From Bin80 sp965207565 (lineage in GTDB: Bacteria > Bacteroidota > Rhodothermia > Rhodothermales > Bin80): DNA of 64,000 bases. The stretch is from contig CBDBMQ010000001.1 of assembly GCA_965207565.1 (NCBI GenBank), positions 178,218 through 242,217 of the forward strand, given 5' to 3'. Positions 8,779 through 18,664 of this stretch are shown piece after piece. The translations under genes were made by a program, and so were the position numbers. The notes under the pieces were generated by a model. That model searched no databases and was not told the origin of the DNA. It saw nothing but the letters and a program-made list of their open reading frames with translations. The number at the start of each line of letters is the position of its first letter. Positions within the stretch are counted from its first letter, which is position 1.

Positions 8779-10869
8779 CTACTTCACCAGCATCATTTGC
8801 TTCGTGACCGAATAATCAGGCGTCTGCAACCGGTAGATGTAAACTCCACTGGCCAATTGCGAAGCATCAAAGGTGACCGAATAGTTCGCAGCCTGAAGTA
8901 CACCATCCACCAGAGTAGCGACACGGCGACCTAGAAGATCATACACATGTAGCTGTGCATTGGCCTGACGGGTCAGCCCAAACTCAATCACGGTCGTCGG
9001 ATTGAAGGGATTGGGATAATTTGATCCCAGCCATATCTGCTCCGGCAATTCTGTACTCTGCTCAATAGACGTCGAGATATGCGGGTTCGGCTCATGAGGT
9101 AGCGGTCCGGGTGTCAACTTAAATGAATGCATGGGCAATTGATACGTTGCCGGCCATGACCCATCGTCATTCATGGGGATGAAGTGAACTCGATTGCGTC
9201 CCGGCTCGCGAGTATCGGTACCTACCTCCTGAATACTGGTGCTTTTCGTACCGTACATATAGCGATAGGTCATGATGTTATATGACGGGCCATTTACTGT
9301 ATAACTACCTGTATATGTTCCGTCTCCATCATCATCGGTAAGCACGACCGTATCCCAGAGAGGAAGAGAATGAAGATTCTCCCTGTCTGTAGCCTCTATC
9401 CCCTGCGAATACGCCCATATCGGATCTCCCAGATGTATGGATACAGAATCCGTGCCAGGCATGAAAGGCTGAGCTTCGTTATCCAATGCTTCTTGCATGG
9501 TCAGCGAAAACATTACTTCCACGGATGCTCCACTGGGCATGACGTTATTTGGGGTCACATCGTTGAAGTAGGCCAAATCCAGCCGCTGCTGGCCTCCCAT
9601 GAACTCAAATTCACGGTTCACACCAGTACGATGTCCTTCCTCCCAACCACTCGGTGGAGCGGTCCCAAAAGCCTCCATGAACGTCGCGTCATTAAAGTCC
9701 AAAAAGTACTTGTATCCCTGTTTGATCCCAGCCGGGCGCTCCAAGGCTACTGGAGCCTGGAAGATTGTACCGCCAGGTTCCTTGAACATGTAGCAATTAT
9801 CTGGATTCTCTGTGCGACAATTCTGCCATCCATTAAAATCTCCAAAGACCCAAAGCGTATCGCCGCGAGCCTGATCAAACAGCCCGATCGTCTCAAAGGC
9901 ACTCAGGTCCACGCCAAAGACGACCTGACCCTCTACGGGTAAATTTGGATTGGGAGCTGTATTTCCGAAGTAGACCCAGTGGAGCGTCGAGTCGGCGCTG
10001 GGCACCGTAAACGTGCGGTTGGGGCTATCTTCCCATCCAATTGTTTCTCCATGGCGGACCACAAACTTGTACTCCTGCGCCATCCCCGCCAGTGCAGCAG
10101 GATAATATCCGACCCCGGAATAGATATTATACCCAGCATTGGACTCATCGGTGGATTCCCGCTCAAGCACCACCTGTTCTGCCCCCCAATTGAGAGGACC
10201 CACCAAGGTTTCGTCACTATTCTTTATATCTGCGCCCCTGACACCAATGATCTGATCGGGAGCAGATAGTTCTGGATCGTAATTCTTATCTGAAGACTGC
10301 AGGCCAAACATGGCAACCCGGTACCAGACCGCGATTGAGTCCGTTTTTGCTTCCCAAGGCGTCCAATTGTAGCCTAAATTCTCCTCTTCAGTCCCACGGC
10401 GACCCGACATTCCATGCCACATATGTTGTCCCTGGAAGAAGTGCAATCCCAAGTCTACATCTCCCTCCCCCGCTTCAATCTGCGGATTTGGATCTGCCTC
10501 CCATCCATTTAATCCCGCATCTTGTACCTGCTGTGAGTAAAACTTGTGCTGGAGCTTCGTGGTGTCAGAAATCTGAAACGAGAGGCTCCAGTAATCACTA
10601 TCCTGACCATCCGGCCCCTTTTCATTCACCAGTTCAAGCGTAGATGCATCGCTCCAGTCAATAATGCTATCATCCGCCAACGTGTCCGGCGCTGTAACGC
10701 CATCCGTGCCGCCTGCGCCACGGACTTCAATTAATCCCATCCCGTTTACCGTATCCGGGACAGAAGCCATATTGAGACGCATGGTAACGGTACGCTGAGC
10801 CTGCGCTTCAGTCACAAAAAATGTGCCGCAAATCAGCATGCACACTGGAAAAAGTATCTTTTTTATCAT
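8779..10869 (-). CDS. Secreted T9SS-sorted protein, probable alpha-glucan binding
   Basis: 696 residues. A signal peptide (ILFPVCMLICGTFFVTEAQA) is followed by several beta-sandwich segments of similar style (VTMRLNMASVPD, QVVFGVDLSAFE, SVEVMFSLTMQEA). One contains LWVFGDFNGWQNC, the signature seen in CBM48/glycogen-binding E-set domains and also in the neighbouring amylase. The C-terminus is a type A T9SS sorting domain (SNYPNPFNPTTVIEFGL, VYDLLGRRVATLVDG) ending in MLVK. No catalytic motif is visible. Its position between a PorV-like protein and the amylase fits a surface starch-binding role comparable to SusE/SusF, though I see no direct SusE/F similarity. A terminator follows the gene. 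Confidence 0.75.
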   Translation of the reverse strand: MIKKILFPVCMLICGTFFVTEAQAQRTVTMRLNMASVPDTVNGMGLIEVRGAGGTDGVTAPDTLADDSIIDWSDASTLELVNEKGPDGQDSDYWSLSFQISDTTKLQHKFYSQQVQDAGLNGWEADPNPQIEAGEGDVDLGLHFFQGQHMWHGMSGRRGTEEENLGYNWTPWEAKTDSIAVWYRVAMFGLQSSDKNYDPELSAPDQIIGVRGADIKNSDETLVGPLNWGAEQVVLERESTDESNAGYNIYSGVGYYPAALAGMAQEYKFVVRHGETIGWEDSPNRTFTVPSADSTLHWVYFGNTAPNPNLPVEGQVVFGVDLSAFETIGLFDQARGDTLWVFGDFNGWQNCRTENPDNCYMFKEPGGTIFQAPVALERPAGIKQGYKYFLDFNDATFMEAFGTAPPSGWEEGHRTGVNREFEFMGGQQRLDLAYFNDVTPNNVMPSGASVEVMFSLTMQEALDNEAQPFMPGTDSVSIHLGDPIWAYSQGIEATDRENLHSLPLWDTVVLTDDDGDGTYTGSYTVNGPSYNIMTYRYMYGTKSTSIQEVGTDTREPGRNRVHFIPMNDDGSWPATYQLPMHSFKLTPGPLPHEPNPHISTSIEQSTELPEQIWLGSNYPNPFNPTTVIEFGLTRQANAQLHVYDLLGRRVATLVDGVLQAANYSVTFDASQLASGVYIYRLQTPDYSVTKQMMLVK

Positions 10870-10920
10870 CGAATCTATCCAAAAGGTTATGTGAAGACGG
10901 CGTAAATATACTGTAAACTT

Positions 10921-11955
10921 CTAAAAGAACAATGCCATGGATACACGGCTCACATCATTGAAATAGCGTTGTCGTTCGAAAGCATAATCCATTACAATCC
11001 CTACAACGCCAAAGTCGTACCTGAGTCCTGCTCCCAGCGAGAGTGATCGGATGCTATCCTGCAAAAACAGTTCACTGTACCCTGCCCGGACCATAACCAG
11101 ATCTCCTAGAAGACCAAGCTCTGCCCCCAGGTTTGCAAACTGATTGCTGTTATTCGGGCTGAGAACATCCACCGCAACCGTAACCCGGACCTGTTCGGTC
11201 TCAACCAATTCCCCTGCCAAACCAATCCGCATAATCAGGGGCAGATTATAAGAGTCCACTTTGAGGTATGCCCGGTTACTCTCATTATTGCCCCGGTTCA
11301 CCGGATCAATGTCCGCCACGACCAACAGGTCATCCCCTGCCATCTCCATCTTGGTGCCAAAGTTGGAAATAGAAGCCCCCAACCGGATCCCCCTGAACGG
11401 GGTCACGAACACGGTCCCAAGATCCAATGCTAGCCCGCGAGCCTGGGAGTGCCATATCTGCTCGGTGATCAGCTTCGCGGATACCCCGAACGCAAACCGC
11501 TCCGTCAAGCTCTTCCCCCAGGAAAGAGTGAAGGCGTACGACGAGGCATCAAACGTCTCTCCCGTACCCTCCTGATCCTCTACGGTCGTGACCCGCATTT
11601 GTGGGGTGCCCATGGATGTGATGGCAGCTCCCAGTGTGCCAAACCTGGTCGGAAAGGCGGCAGCTGCGTAATTGAAATTGATTTCCGCCAGCCAAGAGGC
11701 GTGCTCGGCAGCAACCGATGAGCGTGTAAGCAGTCCCAATCCGGCCGGGTTCCAGTACATGGCGGTGGCATCGGAAGTGGTTGCTGTAACCGCTCCGCCC
11801 ATCCCGGTCGCCCTGGCGCCAACCGGGATACTCAGAAATTCTGCGGCCGTCGTCCCCTTGCGGGTGACCTCTCTGGTCTCATTCGCAAACTGGGCGTGCG
11901 CAACCGGCAAAGAGCAGACCAAAAAAAGAACCACTAAATAGACGGACTTTCCCAT
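10921..11955 (-). CDS. PorV/PorQ family outer-membrane protein
   Basis: 344 residues with an N-terminal signal peptide (VYLVVLFLVCSLPVAHAQ). The start of the mature protein has the PorV/UPF0164 signature: FLSIPVGARATGMGGA then ATAMYWNPAGLGLL. The rest is amphipathic beta-strand ending in an aromatic residue (SMALFF), as expected for an outer-membrane barrel. PorV is known as the T9SS shuttle that escorts cargo from the translocon to the attachment complex. Its start shares one base with the stop of the 1276-residue cargo-like gene (TAATG). A dedicated copy between two T9SS-sorted proteins suggests a locus-specific shuttle or surface scaffold, but that specificity is inference. The main PorV of the cell may be encoded elsewhere. 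Confidence 0.85.
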   Translation of the reverse strand: MGKSVYLVVLFLVCSLPVAHAQFANETREVTRKGTTAAEFLSIPVGARATGMGGAVTATTSDATAMYWNPAGLGLLTRSSVAAEHASWLAEINFNYAAAAFPTRFGTLGAAITSMGTPQMRVTTVEDQEGTGETFDASSYAFTLSWGKSLTERFAFGVSAKLITEQIWHSQARGLALDLGTVFVTPFRGIRLGASISNFGTKMEMAGDDLLVVADIDPVNRGNNESNRAYLKVDSYNLPLIMRIGLAGELVETEQVRVTVAVDVLSPNNSNQFANLGAELGLLGDLVMVRAGYSELFLQDSIRSLSLGAGLRYDFGVVGIVMDYAFERQRYFNDVSRVSMALFF

Positions 11956-14900
11956 TATTTGATGATGGCAAAGGTGCCAGTCGTTTCTCCAAGCGTAGGG
12001 GCCTCCACATGATAGAGGTATACCCCATAAGACACCGTTAAGGCATCTGAGCTCTGCAGGTCCCAGCGAATGGTTCCATTCATTAATTCACTCGCCGCTT
12101 CATTGACCCCCTCATTCAAGTGCAAGGTCCGAATCAGGCGCCCGCTTACGTTGAAGATGCGAAGCGTACACTCAGGAGGCAGATTAATAAATTGAATGAC
12201 CCGCTCCCCCCTTCCAGTTGAGAACGCGTTCAGTTGCTCAAAGCGGTTCGTAGCCACGTACGGGTTGGGGACAACCCGTATACGGGATAGTAGCGAGTCA
12301 GGATTCTCTGTAGATGCGGAAGGGGCATAGGTCTGAAACTCAAATACATCCGATGCCAGAAACGGCTTCCTGGTAACGATGGTCGCCACATCCCCCTCGG
12401 AGGGGTTTGTACCCCCTTCTACGGTAAAATTCAGCCCAATGCGCCAGGTAAACTGGGGGGCGCCTCGATTGCCGAAAAGCGTCTCGTGGAGCAGGATGAG
12501 GTCAGACTCCCGCCGATCACGATCTGCGCTGAAGGTTGCCGGTGTAGTCGCGCCCGCACCAACAAAATCATCCCCCGTCAAGTCCCAGAATGCATAGTCT
12601 ACTTCCACTTTCCGGCTACCACCCGCCCCATCAGGATCCAACCGGTACACGCGTACGTTCGTTGGCCGTGCAGGGAGCGAGCGGAAGAAGGATACATCCA
12701 GCGCAGTTGAGTGTCCTTCACCGGGGCCAACCACTTCAATCTGATAATCCGCGGGATTGCGCTGACCGCTGGTGAATCCTGCAGAGATGTACGGCTCCAT
12801 AGCAATTGGAAAAATTGCATCATTACTCCAGCCACTGAGCGAGGAATTCACTCGCACGAGCGATTCACCAAAAAACTGGAGACTGAACCCAATGGGATTC
12901 CCATAGTCATCCAATGATGGAAATTCCGAATCAACTCTCCATGCATCCGAGTCGCGGATCAGAATCCGACTCTCATCAAGATCCGTCAGTGTAAAGGTGC
13001 TAGTAGCAATCGTATCCTGTGCAAACCGCCCCCCGGACAGTAGCGTGTCCGTGAACGAGACCTGATAGCGAGCCCCTTCCCGAATCGCACGGGGATCAAT
13101 AATCGTATAGCCAATCCGGCTGGAGGTAGATCCCTGGACGCGTGGCAGGTAGCCGTTGACGGTTTCCAGGGCTGCTTCCTGATAACCGGCTACAGGCGCC
13201 CTGGGAGTTGCCACAACAACATTGCGCCCCGTCTCAATCGACCCGTCTGCGAGGCGTCTGATTCGTACGGGAGTCTCTGTTGGGGAGATATTTGCAGAAG
13301 CTGCTCCATAGTCATAGGCGGTCACGGCATAGTAGTAAGTGACTCCATTGGTGACCGTTGAGTCCACAAAGGCATGCGCCAAGCCGTTGGTTCCCTCACC
13401 GGGGCTCACCCGATCGTCCCCCATATAGAAGCTGACCCCGTTGATGGCGACCGGATGAAACCCTCCGATACCATCAATCAGATCAAACTGAGCAATGGGC
13501 TTGCGAAACGTCAGGTTCCCGCGTCCATCTGTAATCTGAAGGGCATCCAAAAAGGCAGGGTCCGTGGCGCGGTACACCCGATAGCCTTCGAAGTCCTTCG
13601 AAGGTAATCCGAGGGATCGCAGAAAATCATCATCTGATTCCTCGGATTTCGAGTCCCAGTACAGGGTCACACGGCCATCCCCTTCCACTGCAAACACCTC
13701 GGGCGTGATGGGTGCCTGTGCAAATTGGTAGTCTTCCTGATATGCATCCAGGGCATTGTCCCGTGCTGCGAGCACCTCTTCCTGGCCGACTCCCAATTGC
13801 ACCGAGATCGAGATCCGCTCCGTCTGCCCCGCCTTTAGTGGAAATAAACCACTGGAAACGGTCAGGTCATTATCTCCTGGATCGGGTTGCTCCGTATCAA
13901 ATTCACCCGGGACTAGGTAATTAAAAAACAGGAAGCGGTCACTTACACTGCCGATCGCCAAGGTGTTGGCACCAAAGAGGCGCACATTTGTGATTCCGAT
14001 CTGATCGGACTCACTCACATCCGTCACATCAATATTTTTTTCTCCGGGGAAGTTGGTCCCCGTCCCCGAGGTCGGTTGACCGTCTCCGTCTCCAAAGTCC
14101 CCGCTGAACTCAATCCCGTCCAGACCGGTATCGTTCTGGAGCAGGATCCAGTCCTGGTCATTATCAATCCCATCTGCCCGGCTCTCATCAATCATTTCGT
14201 CCGTCCCTTCGTCAATCCCTTCGTCTACCGCCCCGTCTGCGTCATTATCCAAACCATCCGCATAGGCTTTCCCCAAGTCTTCTGGACCAACGTCGTAAAG
14301 CAGGATGCCTGCATCCTGGATCAGATAGCGCCTGTATGGATCGGATGCTGCCGCGTCCACCATCGCCTGCGTAACCACTGGAGATCCAGGCTCACTGAGG
14401 TAGGGATAGGCCGCAGACGGCAGAACGTGAGAGTCGTCATTATCAATATTATCGCGGAACGGCAGGCCAACGGTTTCCTGAGTTACGTTGATAAGATGAA
14501 CGACCGGACGGCCATCCACCTGTTGCACTGGGTCATTCTGAGGGGATGGGGGCCAGCGCAGCCATTGATCCGCCGCTGCAACCGAGGCCATCTCCGGTGT
14601 AATCAGGGGTGCCCCCTGTTCTCCATCATTATCATTATCAATATAGTCTGCGTACCCGACCCCGCGCTGTGTCCCAAATGGCACATGTACGGCGCTTTCG
14701 TCCACCAGCCCATTCCCATTGTCATCAATCCCGTTCGCAGGCAACTCTCCAACCAGAAATGCCTCGGGAACGATTGGACTGTTGCACTCTCCGTTATTGG
14801 CCGGGCATTCATCAGATACAGATCCATCGCCATCGTTATCAATGCGATCGCTCGCATTACCTGGAGTTTCGAGCATTGCGATCCCCACCGTCCCTGCCGG

Positions 14901-15785
14901 ATCGGTACCAAAATTCTGATCCCCGATCCCATCTTCATCAGTCATGAAGGCGACATCTTCCAGTAGATCAAAGAAAATAATATCGTCTCCGCAGTCCCCC
15001 GCGACACAGTCTGCCAGCCATACCGCCATCCCCACTTTGTCTAGATCTTCCGTGCCGTCATTTTTGACCCCATAAATCAGAAAGACGACATCATCCACCA
15101 GAATCTGGGTCCAGGCCATGATCCGTGTTTCGATGACCAGCCCAAGCCCATAACGACTAGGATCGGTCGCATCCGGAGAATAGATACCCCGGTGGCGATC
15201 ATACTGATCATCCCCGGCCTTAAAGAAGAACTCCTGATCGGCGTTGTAGATATCTCTGCCAAAAAATCCATTCCAGGAACCACTCCAGCCGGGATCTACG
15301 GTATCGTCCAGCTTATCCGGCCAAAAGGGCGGCCAACTACCGGGCTCATCGCTCTGGGCAATCCCAAGCTCACTGCCGGCAGGATTCACGTAACCGCCAA
15401 TCGGTTCGAAGGTCCAGGAAGTATTCCCACCCGTATTGTTGCCACGAAAATCGGATACATCCACGACCCATATTCTCTCTCCGGCATCCGGGCCGGTATT
15501 GGCGCGGGTTTCGGCTCCTACCCAGAGCTGTGTCAATGCGACATAGCGCCGGTTGGTATTCTTGGGCCATTCGTACCAGAAATCCCCTGGGGTCCCGCTC
15601 TGCCCGGTCTGAGTCCAGTTCGTAATGGTCGCTCGGATATTATTCCCATCAATGTCGTCACGACGCCGCTCAAGTGGATCGACGCGCTCCTTGCTGGGCA
15701 CATGGTTGCGATCAATGACCCCTTGTGCCTGCACCGGGACCGTTCCCAGTGCGATCAAGCCCATGAGTAGAAATCCGCGCATCAT
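11955..15785 (-). CDS. Large T9SS-sorted surface protein with Asp-rich repeats and FnIII-like domain
   Basis: About 1276 residues. ATG 15785 overlaps the TonB-receptor stop by one base; a TTG one codon earlier is less likely. A signal peptide (GFLLMGLIALGTVPVQAQ) precedes a region with at least six Asp-rich motifs of the form DxIDNDxDG (for example RIDNDGDGSVSDE, GIDDNGNGLVDES, GLDNDADGAVDEG), which resemble Ca2+-binding type-3/MopE-like loops. A fibronectin-III-like segment follows (VTLYWDSKSEESDDDF, GYRVYRATDPAFL, YYYAVTAYDYG). The C-terminus is a T9SS-type domain (RVVPNPYVATNRFEQ, CTLRIFNVSGRLIRTLHLN, YGVYLYHVE). It takes the place a SusD would hold after a TonB receptor but has no SusD-like TPR architecture. 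Role: probable surface partner of the receptor. Confidence 0.75.
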   Translation of the reverse strand: MMRGFLLMGLIALGTVPVQAQGVIDRNHVPSKERVDPLERRRDDIDGNNIRATITNWTQTGQSGTPGDFWYEWPKNTNRRYVALTQLWVGAETRANTGPDAGERIWVVDVSDFRGNNTGGNTSWTFEPIGGYVNPAGSELGIAQSDEPGSWPPFWPDKLDDTVDPGWSGSWNGFFGRDIYNADQEFFFKAGDDQYDRHRGIYSPDATDPSRYGLGLVIETRIMAWTQILVDDVVFLIYGVKNDGTEDLDKVGMAVWLADCVAGDCGDDIIFFDLLEDVAFMTDEDGIGDQNFGTDPAGTVGIAMLETPGNASDRIDNDGDGSVSDECPANNGECNSPIVPEAFLVGELPANGIDDNGNGLVDESAVHVPFGTQRGVGYADYIDNDNDGEQGAPLITPEMASVAAADQWLRWPPSPQNDPVQQVDGRPVVHLINVTQETVGLPFRDNIDNDDSHVLPSAAYPYLSEPGSPVVTQAMVDAAASDPYRRYLIQDAGILLYDVGPEDLGKAYADGLDNDADGAVDEGIDEGTDEMIDESRADGIDNDQDWILLQNDTGLDGIEFSGDFGDGDGQPTSGTGTNFPGEKNIDVTDVSESDQIGITNVRLFGANTLAIGSVSDRFLFFNYLVPGEFDTEQPDPGDNDLTVSSGLFPLKAGQTERISISVQLGVGQEEVLAARDNALDAYQEDYQFAQAPITPEVFAVEGDGRVTLYWDSKSEESDDDFLRSLGLPSKDFEGYRVYRATDPAFLDALQITDGRGNLTFRKPIAQFDLIDGIGGFHPVAINGVSFYMGDDRVSPGEGTNGLAHAFVDSTVTNGVTYYYAVTAYDYGAASANISPTETPVRIRRLADGSIETGRNVVVATPRAPVAGYQEAALETVNGYLPRVQGSTSSRIGYTIIDPRAIREGARYQVSFTDTLLSGGRFAQDTIATSTFTLTDLDESRILIRDSDAWRVDSEFPSLDDYGNPIGFSLQFFGESLVRVNSSLSGWSNDAIFPIAMEPYISAGFTSGQRNPADYQIEVVGPGEGHSTALDVSFFRSLPARPTNVRVYRLDPDGAGGSRKVEVDYAFWDLTGDDFVGAGATTPATFSADRDRRESDLILLHETLFGNRGAPQFTWRIGLNFTVEGGTNPSEGDVATIVTRKPFLASDVFEFQTYAPSASTENPDSLLSRIRVVPNPYVATNRFEQLNAFSTGRGERVIQFINLPPECTLRIFNVSGRLIRTLHLNEGVNEAASELMNGTIRWDLQSSDALTVSYGVYLYHVEAPTLGETTGTFAIIK

Positions 15786-18664
15786 CAAAACTGCACCTTT
15801 ATGCCGACGTGTATACGACGGGGTTCCGAGTAGTGGTTGGGGCGTGTAAAGTATCCATGGTCCGCCGACTGGATCGGTGCAGAAAAGGTCACATCAGGAA
15901 GACCGGTATCTCCATAGACCGAAAGCGCATTGCGGCGATCCAGAAGATTGAATACATGCACGAACACACGAGAACGAACCGGCCCGATCGTAAATTCACG
16001 ATAGAAATCAAGATCAATTTGGTACGTACTGGGCTGGCGACGTGCGTGCGTTGGAAACTCCGGCTGCACATCCGGACCGGCTAACGCCGCCTCCTCAAAA
16101 CTGGGGGTGTAGGGGAATCCCGATCCCCAGACCATGAGGGCAGATGCCCCCCAATTCTGTCCCCCCACAAATACGGACCCTGCAATTTTATGCCGCTGAT
16201 CCCAGCCCAGCGGCAACAAGGCCAGCCGCGGCTCTTCTTCATTGCCAGCGGCAAAGAATTCTTCGGTTGGATCCGAGTTCGACCCTTCAACGACCTGATA
16301 GGTATAGTTCACATCAAAGCCGTAATGATTTTCGAAGGCACGTGAAAGTGCGAGTGTGCCCCCCCGGGTATTTGCATAATCCCGGTTCGCGTACACCACA
16401 TAGGTGACGCCGGGCAGCTCTGTTTCGATCAGTCGGGAGGTGGATACCCAGCTCCGTACATCGCGGTTATAGGCAGTCGCCTTCACGACCACAGTCCCGA
16501 TGGCCTGTTTCAGCCCAACCTCATACATGACTGTACGCTGCGCATCCAGATCGGGATTCCCAAATGGTCCATATCTGCCAGTTTGACGCGGGATCTTGTA
16601 CCCAAAGTTTTCGAAGAGCCGATTCAGGGTTGGGATCTGTAGGAAGTGTCCCCAAGAAAAGTGAATAACTCCCTCCTCTGTGACCGGATACGCAACCCCC
16701 AGCCGCGGAGAGAACTGAAGCTTTGGCGTTGAGGATATCCACCAGTAGGTCTGCCGATCCGCATGCGTAAGTCGATTGCCATCGGTTTCTTCATCCTCGG
16801 TAATTACCCCATCCCCATTCGTATCCCGGTACAGGTTGACTTTTTTGAATGGATTGAAAATATTCGGATCCGCGGGATCTGCCGGCACCTCTGCCCGTGC
16901 ATCAAAGTAATCCATGCGCAGCCCCGCGTTCACGATAAAGCTCTCATACTCAATCTTGTCCTGCAGGTAGGCACTGAATGCGATTGGGGATACATCATCA
17001 AACCGGCGATAGGCAAAGGACTCGGGGGCGGGAACGGCGGGTTGAAAGGGCTCCAAGACCTGTCCGGTTTCGGAGATCGCTGGTACGATGCCAAAATCTT
17101 CAAACTGCAGTTGATCCAGCCGGGCCTCAAATCCGACCTTGACCAGATGATACCGGGTCAGTTGGCTGGTGAAGTCTCCTTTGATGAAGTAACTCCGTGT
17201 TTTTCGATTAAACCGTCCGAGATCCGTCCCGCCACGGGCGAACAGGTTCCCGCCCGCCTCTACCTGCTCCCACAGCCCGGGAGAGATCTCAATGGAATCC
17301 GGCGGAGTGAGTGTAAAATCGTTGTATCGCACATCGGAAATGTCTGCAAACCGGTAACGTTCCACTCGCTTTTCGAAGGTTGCAATATTGAGTGTATAGA
17401 AGGTCTTTGCACTGACCAGGTGGGTATATTTCAGTTTTAGATCCATGCCCTGGTCATAGACCTGGGGGACTCCGAACGGTGCCCAGCGATAATACTGGTA
17501 GCGTCCTCCCAGATCATTCCCCTCTGAATTGGATCCCAGTCCGATCAGGTTCACGAACATGTTGCTGCGCAGTTGAATACGCAGGTTGGCCTGCCAACTC
17601 AGCTTTTTCCATGTATTCATTGGAACCAGGAGAGAATCTCCACTCGTTCCATCGATATTGTAGAGATGAGCTCCATAGAGCCAGCCATCATTGGCAAAGT
17701 AACGGGCATTGGCATACAGCGTGACCCGATTCTTCAGGACCGGTCCTTCGATGGATGCATTCAAGTTATTGTAGTGCGTGGGGGCAAAAGGCAGATACGA
17801 ATAGACATCCACTTGATCGTATGGGAAGCCCTGGGTCAGTTCATCCTGCCGGGTTCCCTTGAGGAGTGCATCTGCATCCCCCTTGGGAACCAGGTACGTC
17901 CCTGTATATGCCTCTACGGACCCTCCAAAGCGGTCATTGCGCCCTTCTTTGGTGACGACATTGATGACCCCGCTCATTGCATTGCCGTACTCTGCGTTGA
18001 ACGTGCCGCTGATGACCTGCAGTTCCTGTATTCCCTCATTCTCCAACTGCAGAGCGGTCGATCCATCATAGGTGTCTGTGACGGGCACTCCGTCCACCAT
18101 CACGACGACCTCACTGCTGCGTCCGCCCCGAATATGGAAGCCTCCGCGCTCGGTGACACCAGCCTGTACGCTAAGGACCTGCCCTAACTCCTGAACAGGC
18201 AGACGGTCAATCGTTTCCGCGGTGATCCGTGCTTCGCTGCTTGTGACATCCTTACGAACCCGGATCGCCTCAGCTCTTACGACGATTTCCTCGCCTTCAA
18301 TCACTTGCTCCTGCAGTTCAAAATCAATCTCTGTCGTCAGATCTACGCTGACCCGTACTCCTTCGCTGCGCTGCGTGGTAAACCCCACAAAAGAGGCCAC
18401 TAATGTGTAGACCCCGGGCCGTACTCCGATGACCACGTACCGGCCTTCTATGTCCGTGACTCCTCCTTGCTGTGTACCATCAATCACGACATTTACTCCT
18501 GGCAGTGGCTCTCCATTGCTGCCATCGATCACCAGCCCGGTGAGCTTACCGGTGGTCTGAGCCTGGATCGGAGATACGACCACAAAGAGTCCTCCGACCA
18601 GTAGCCAAGTCCAATACGCCATCCTTCTGGATGACCGGCGACTCCCTTGAGATGTATTCCCCAT
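15785..18664 (-). CDS. TonB-dependent receptor with carboxypeptidase-regulatory-like domain
   Basis: 959 residues. A signal peptide (YWTWLLVGGLFVVVSPIQAQ) is followed by a CarboxypepD_reg-like domain (~40-125: LTGLVIDGSNGEPLPGVNV, YTLVASFVGF). The plug domain (~130-250) has IDRLPVQELGQVLSVQAGV, GGFHIRGGRSSEVVVMVDG and GTFNAEYGNAMSGVINVVTK, and a long barrel ends in HVGIKVQF with the usual terminal Phe. It is the first gene of the minus-strand glucan locus. The linked alpha-amylase makes malto-oligosaccharides the likely substrate. It lacks an adjacent SusD, so it is SusC-like only by context. The 408-bp upstream region should hold the promoter. Confidence 0.92.
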   Translation of the reverse strand: MGNTSQGSRRSSRRMAYWTWLLVGGLFVVVSPIQAQTTGKLTGLVIDGSNGEPLPGVNVVIDGTQQGGVTDIEGRYVVIGVRPGVYTLVASFVGFTTQRSEGVRVSVDLTTEIDFELQEQVIEGEEIVVRAEAIRVRKDVTSSEARITAETIDRLPVQELGQVLSVQAGVTERGGFHIRGGRSSEVVVMVDGVPVTDTYDGSTALQLENEGIQELQVISGTFNAEYGNAMSGVINVVTKEGRNDRFGGSVEAYTGTYLVPKGDADALLKGTRQDELTQGFPYDQVDVYSYLPFAPTHYNNLNASIEGPVLKNRVTLYANARYFANDGWLYGAHLYNIDGTSGDSLLVPMNTWKKLSWQANLRIQLRSNMFVNLIGLGSNSEGNDLGGRYQYYRWAPFGVPQVYDQGMDLKLKYTHLVSAKTFYTLNIATFEKRVERYRFADISDVRYNDFTLTPPDSIEISPGLWEQVEAGGNLFARGGTDLGRFNRKTRSYFIKGDFTSQLTRYHLVKVGFEARLDQLQFEDFGIVPAISETGQVLEPFQPAVPAPESFAYRRFDDVSPIAFSAYLQDKIEYESFIVNAGLRMDYFDARAEVPADPADPNIFNPFKKVNLYRDTNGDGVITEDEETDGNRLTHADRQTYWWISSTPKLQFSPRLGVAYPVTEEGVIHFSWGHFLQIPTLNRLFENFGYKIPRQTGRYGPFGNPDLDAQRTVMYEVGLKQAIGTVVVKATAYNRDVRSWVSTSRLIETELPGVTYVVYANRDYANTRGGTLALSRAFENHYGFDVNYTYQVVEGSNSDPTEEFFAAGNEEEPRLALLPLGWDQRHKIAGSVFVGGQNWGASALMVWGSGFPYTPSFEEAALAGPDVQPEFPTHARRQPSTYQIDLDFYREFTIGPVRSRVFVHVFNLLDRRNALSVYGDTGLPDVTFSAPIQSADHGYFTRPNHYSEPRRIHVGIKVQF

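Noticed and set aside
14076..14966. 296-residue plus-strand reading frame
   Set aside because: It lies fully inside the 1276-residue T9SS protein gene on the opposite strand and mirrors its Asp-rich repeats. No domain or start signal is seen.
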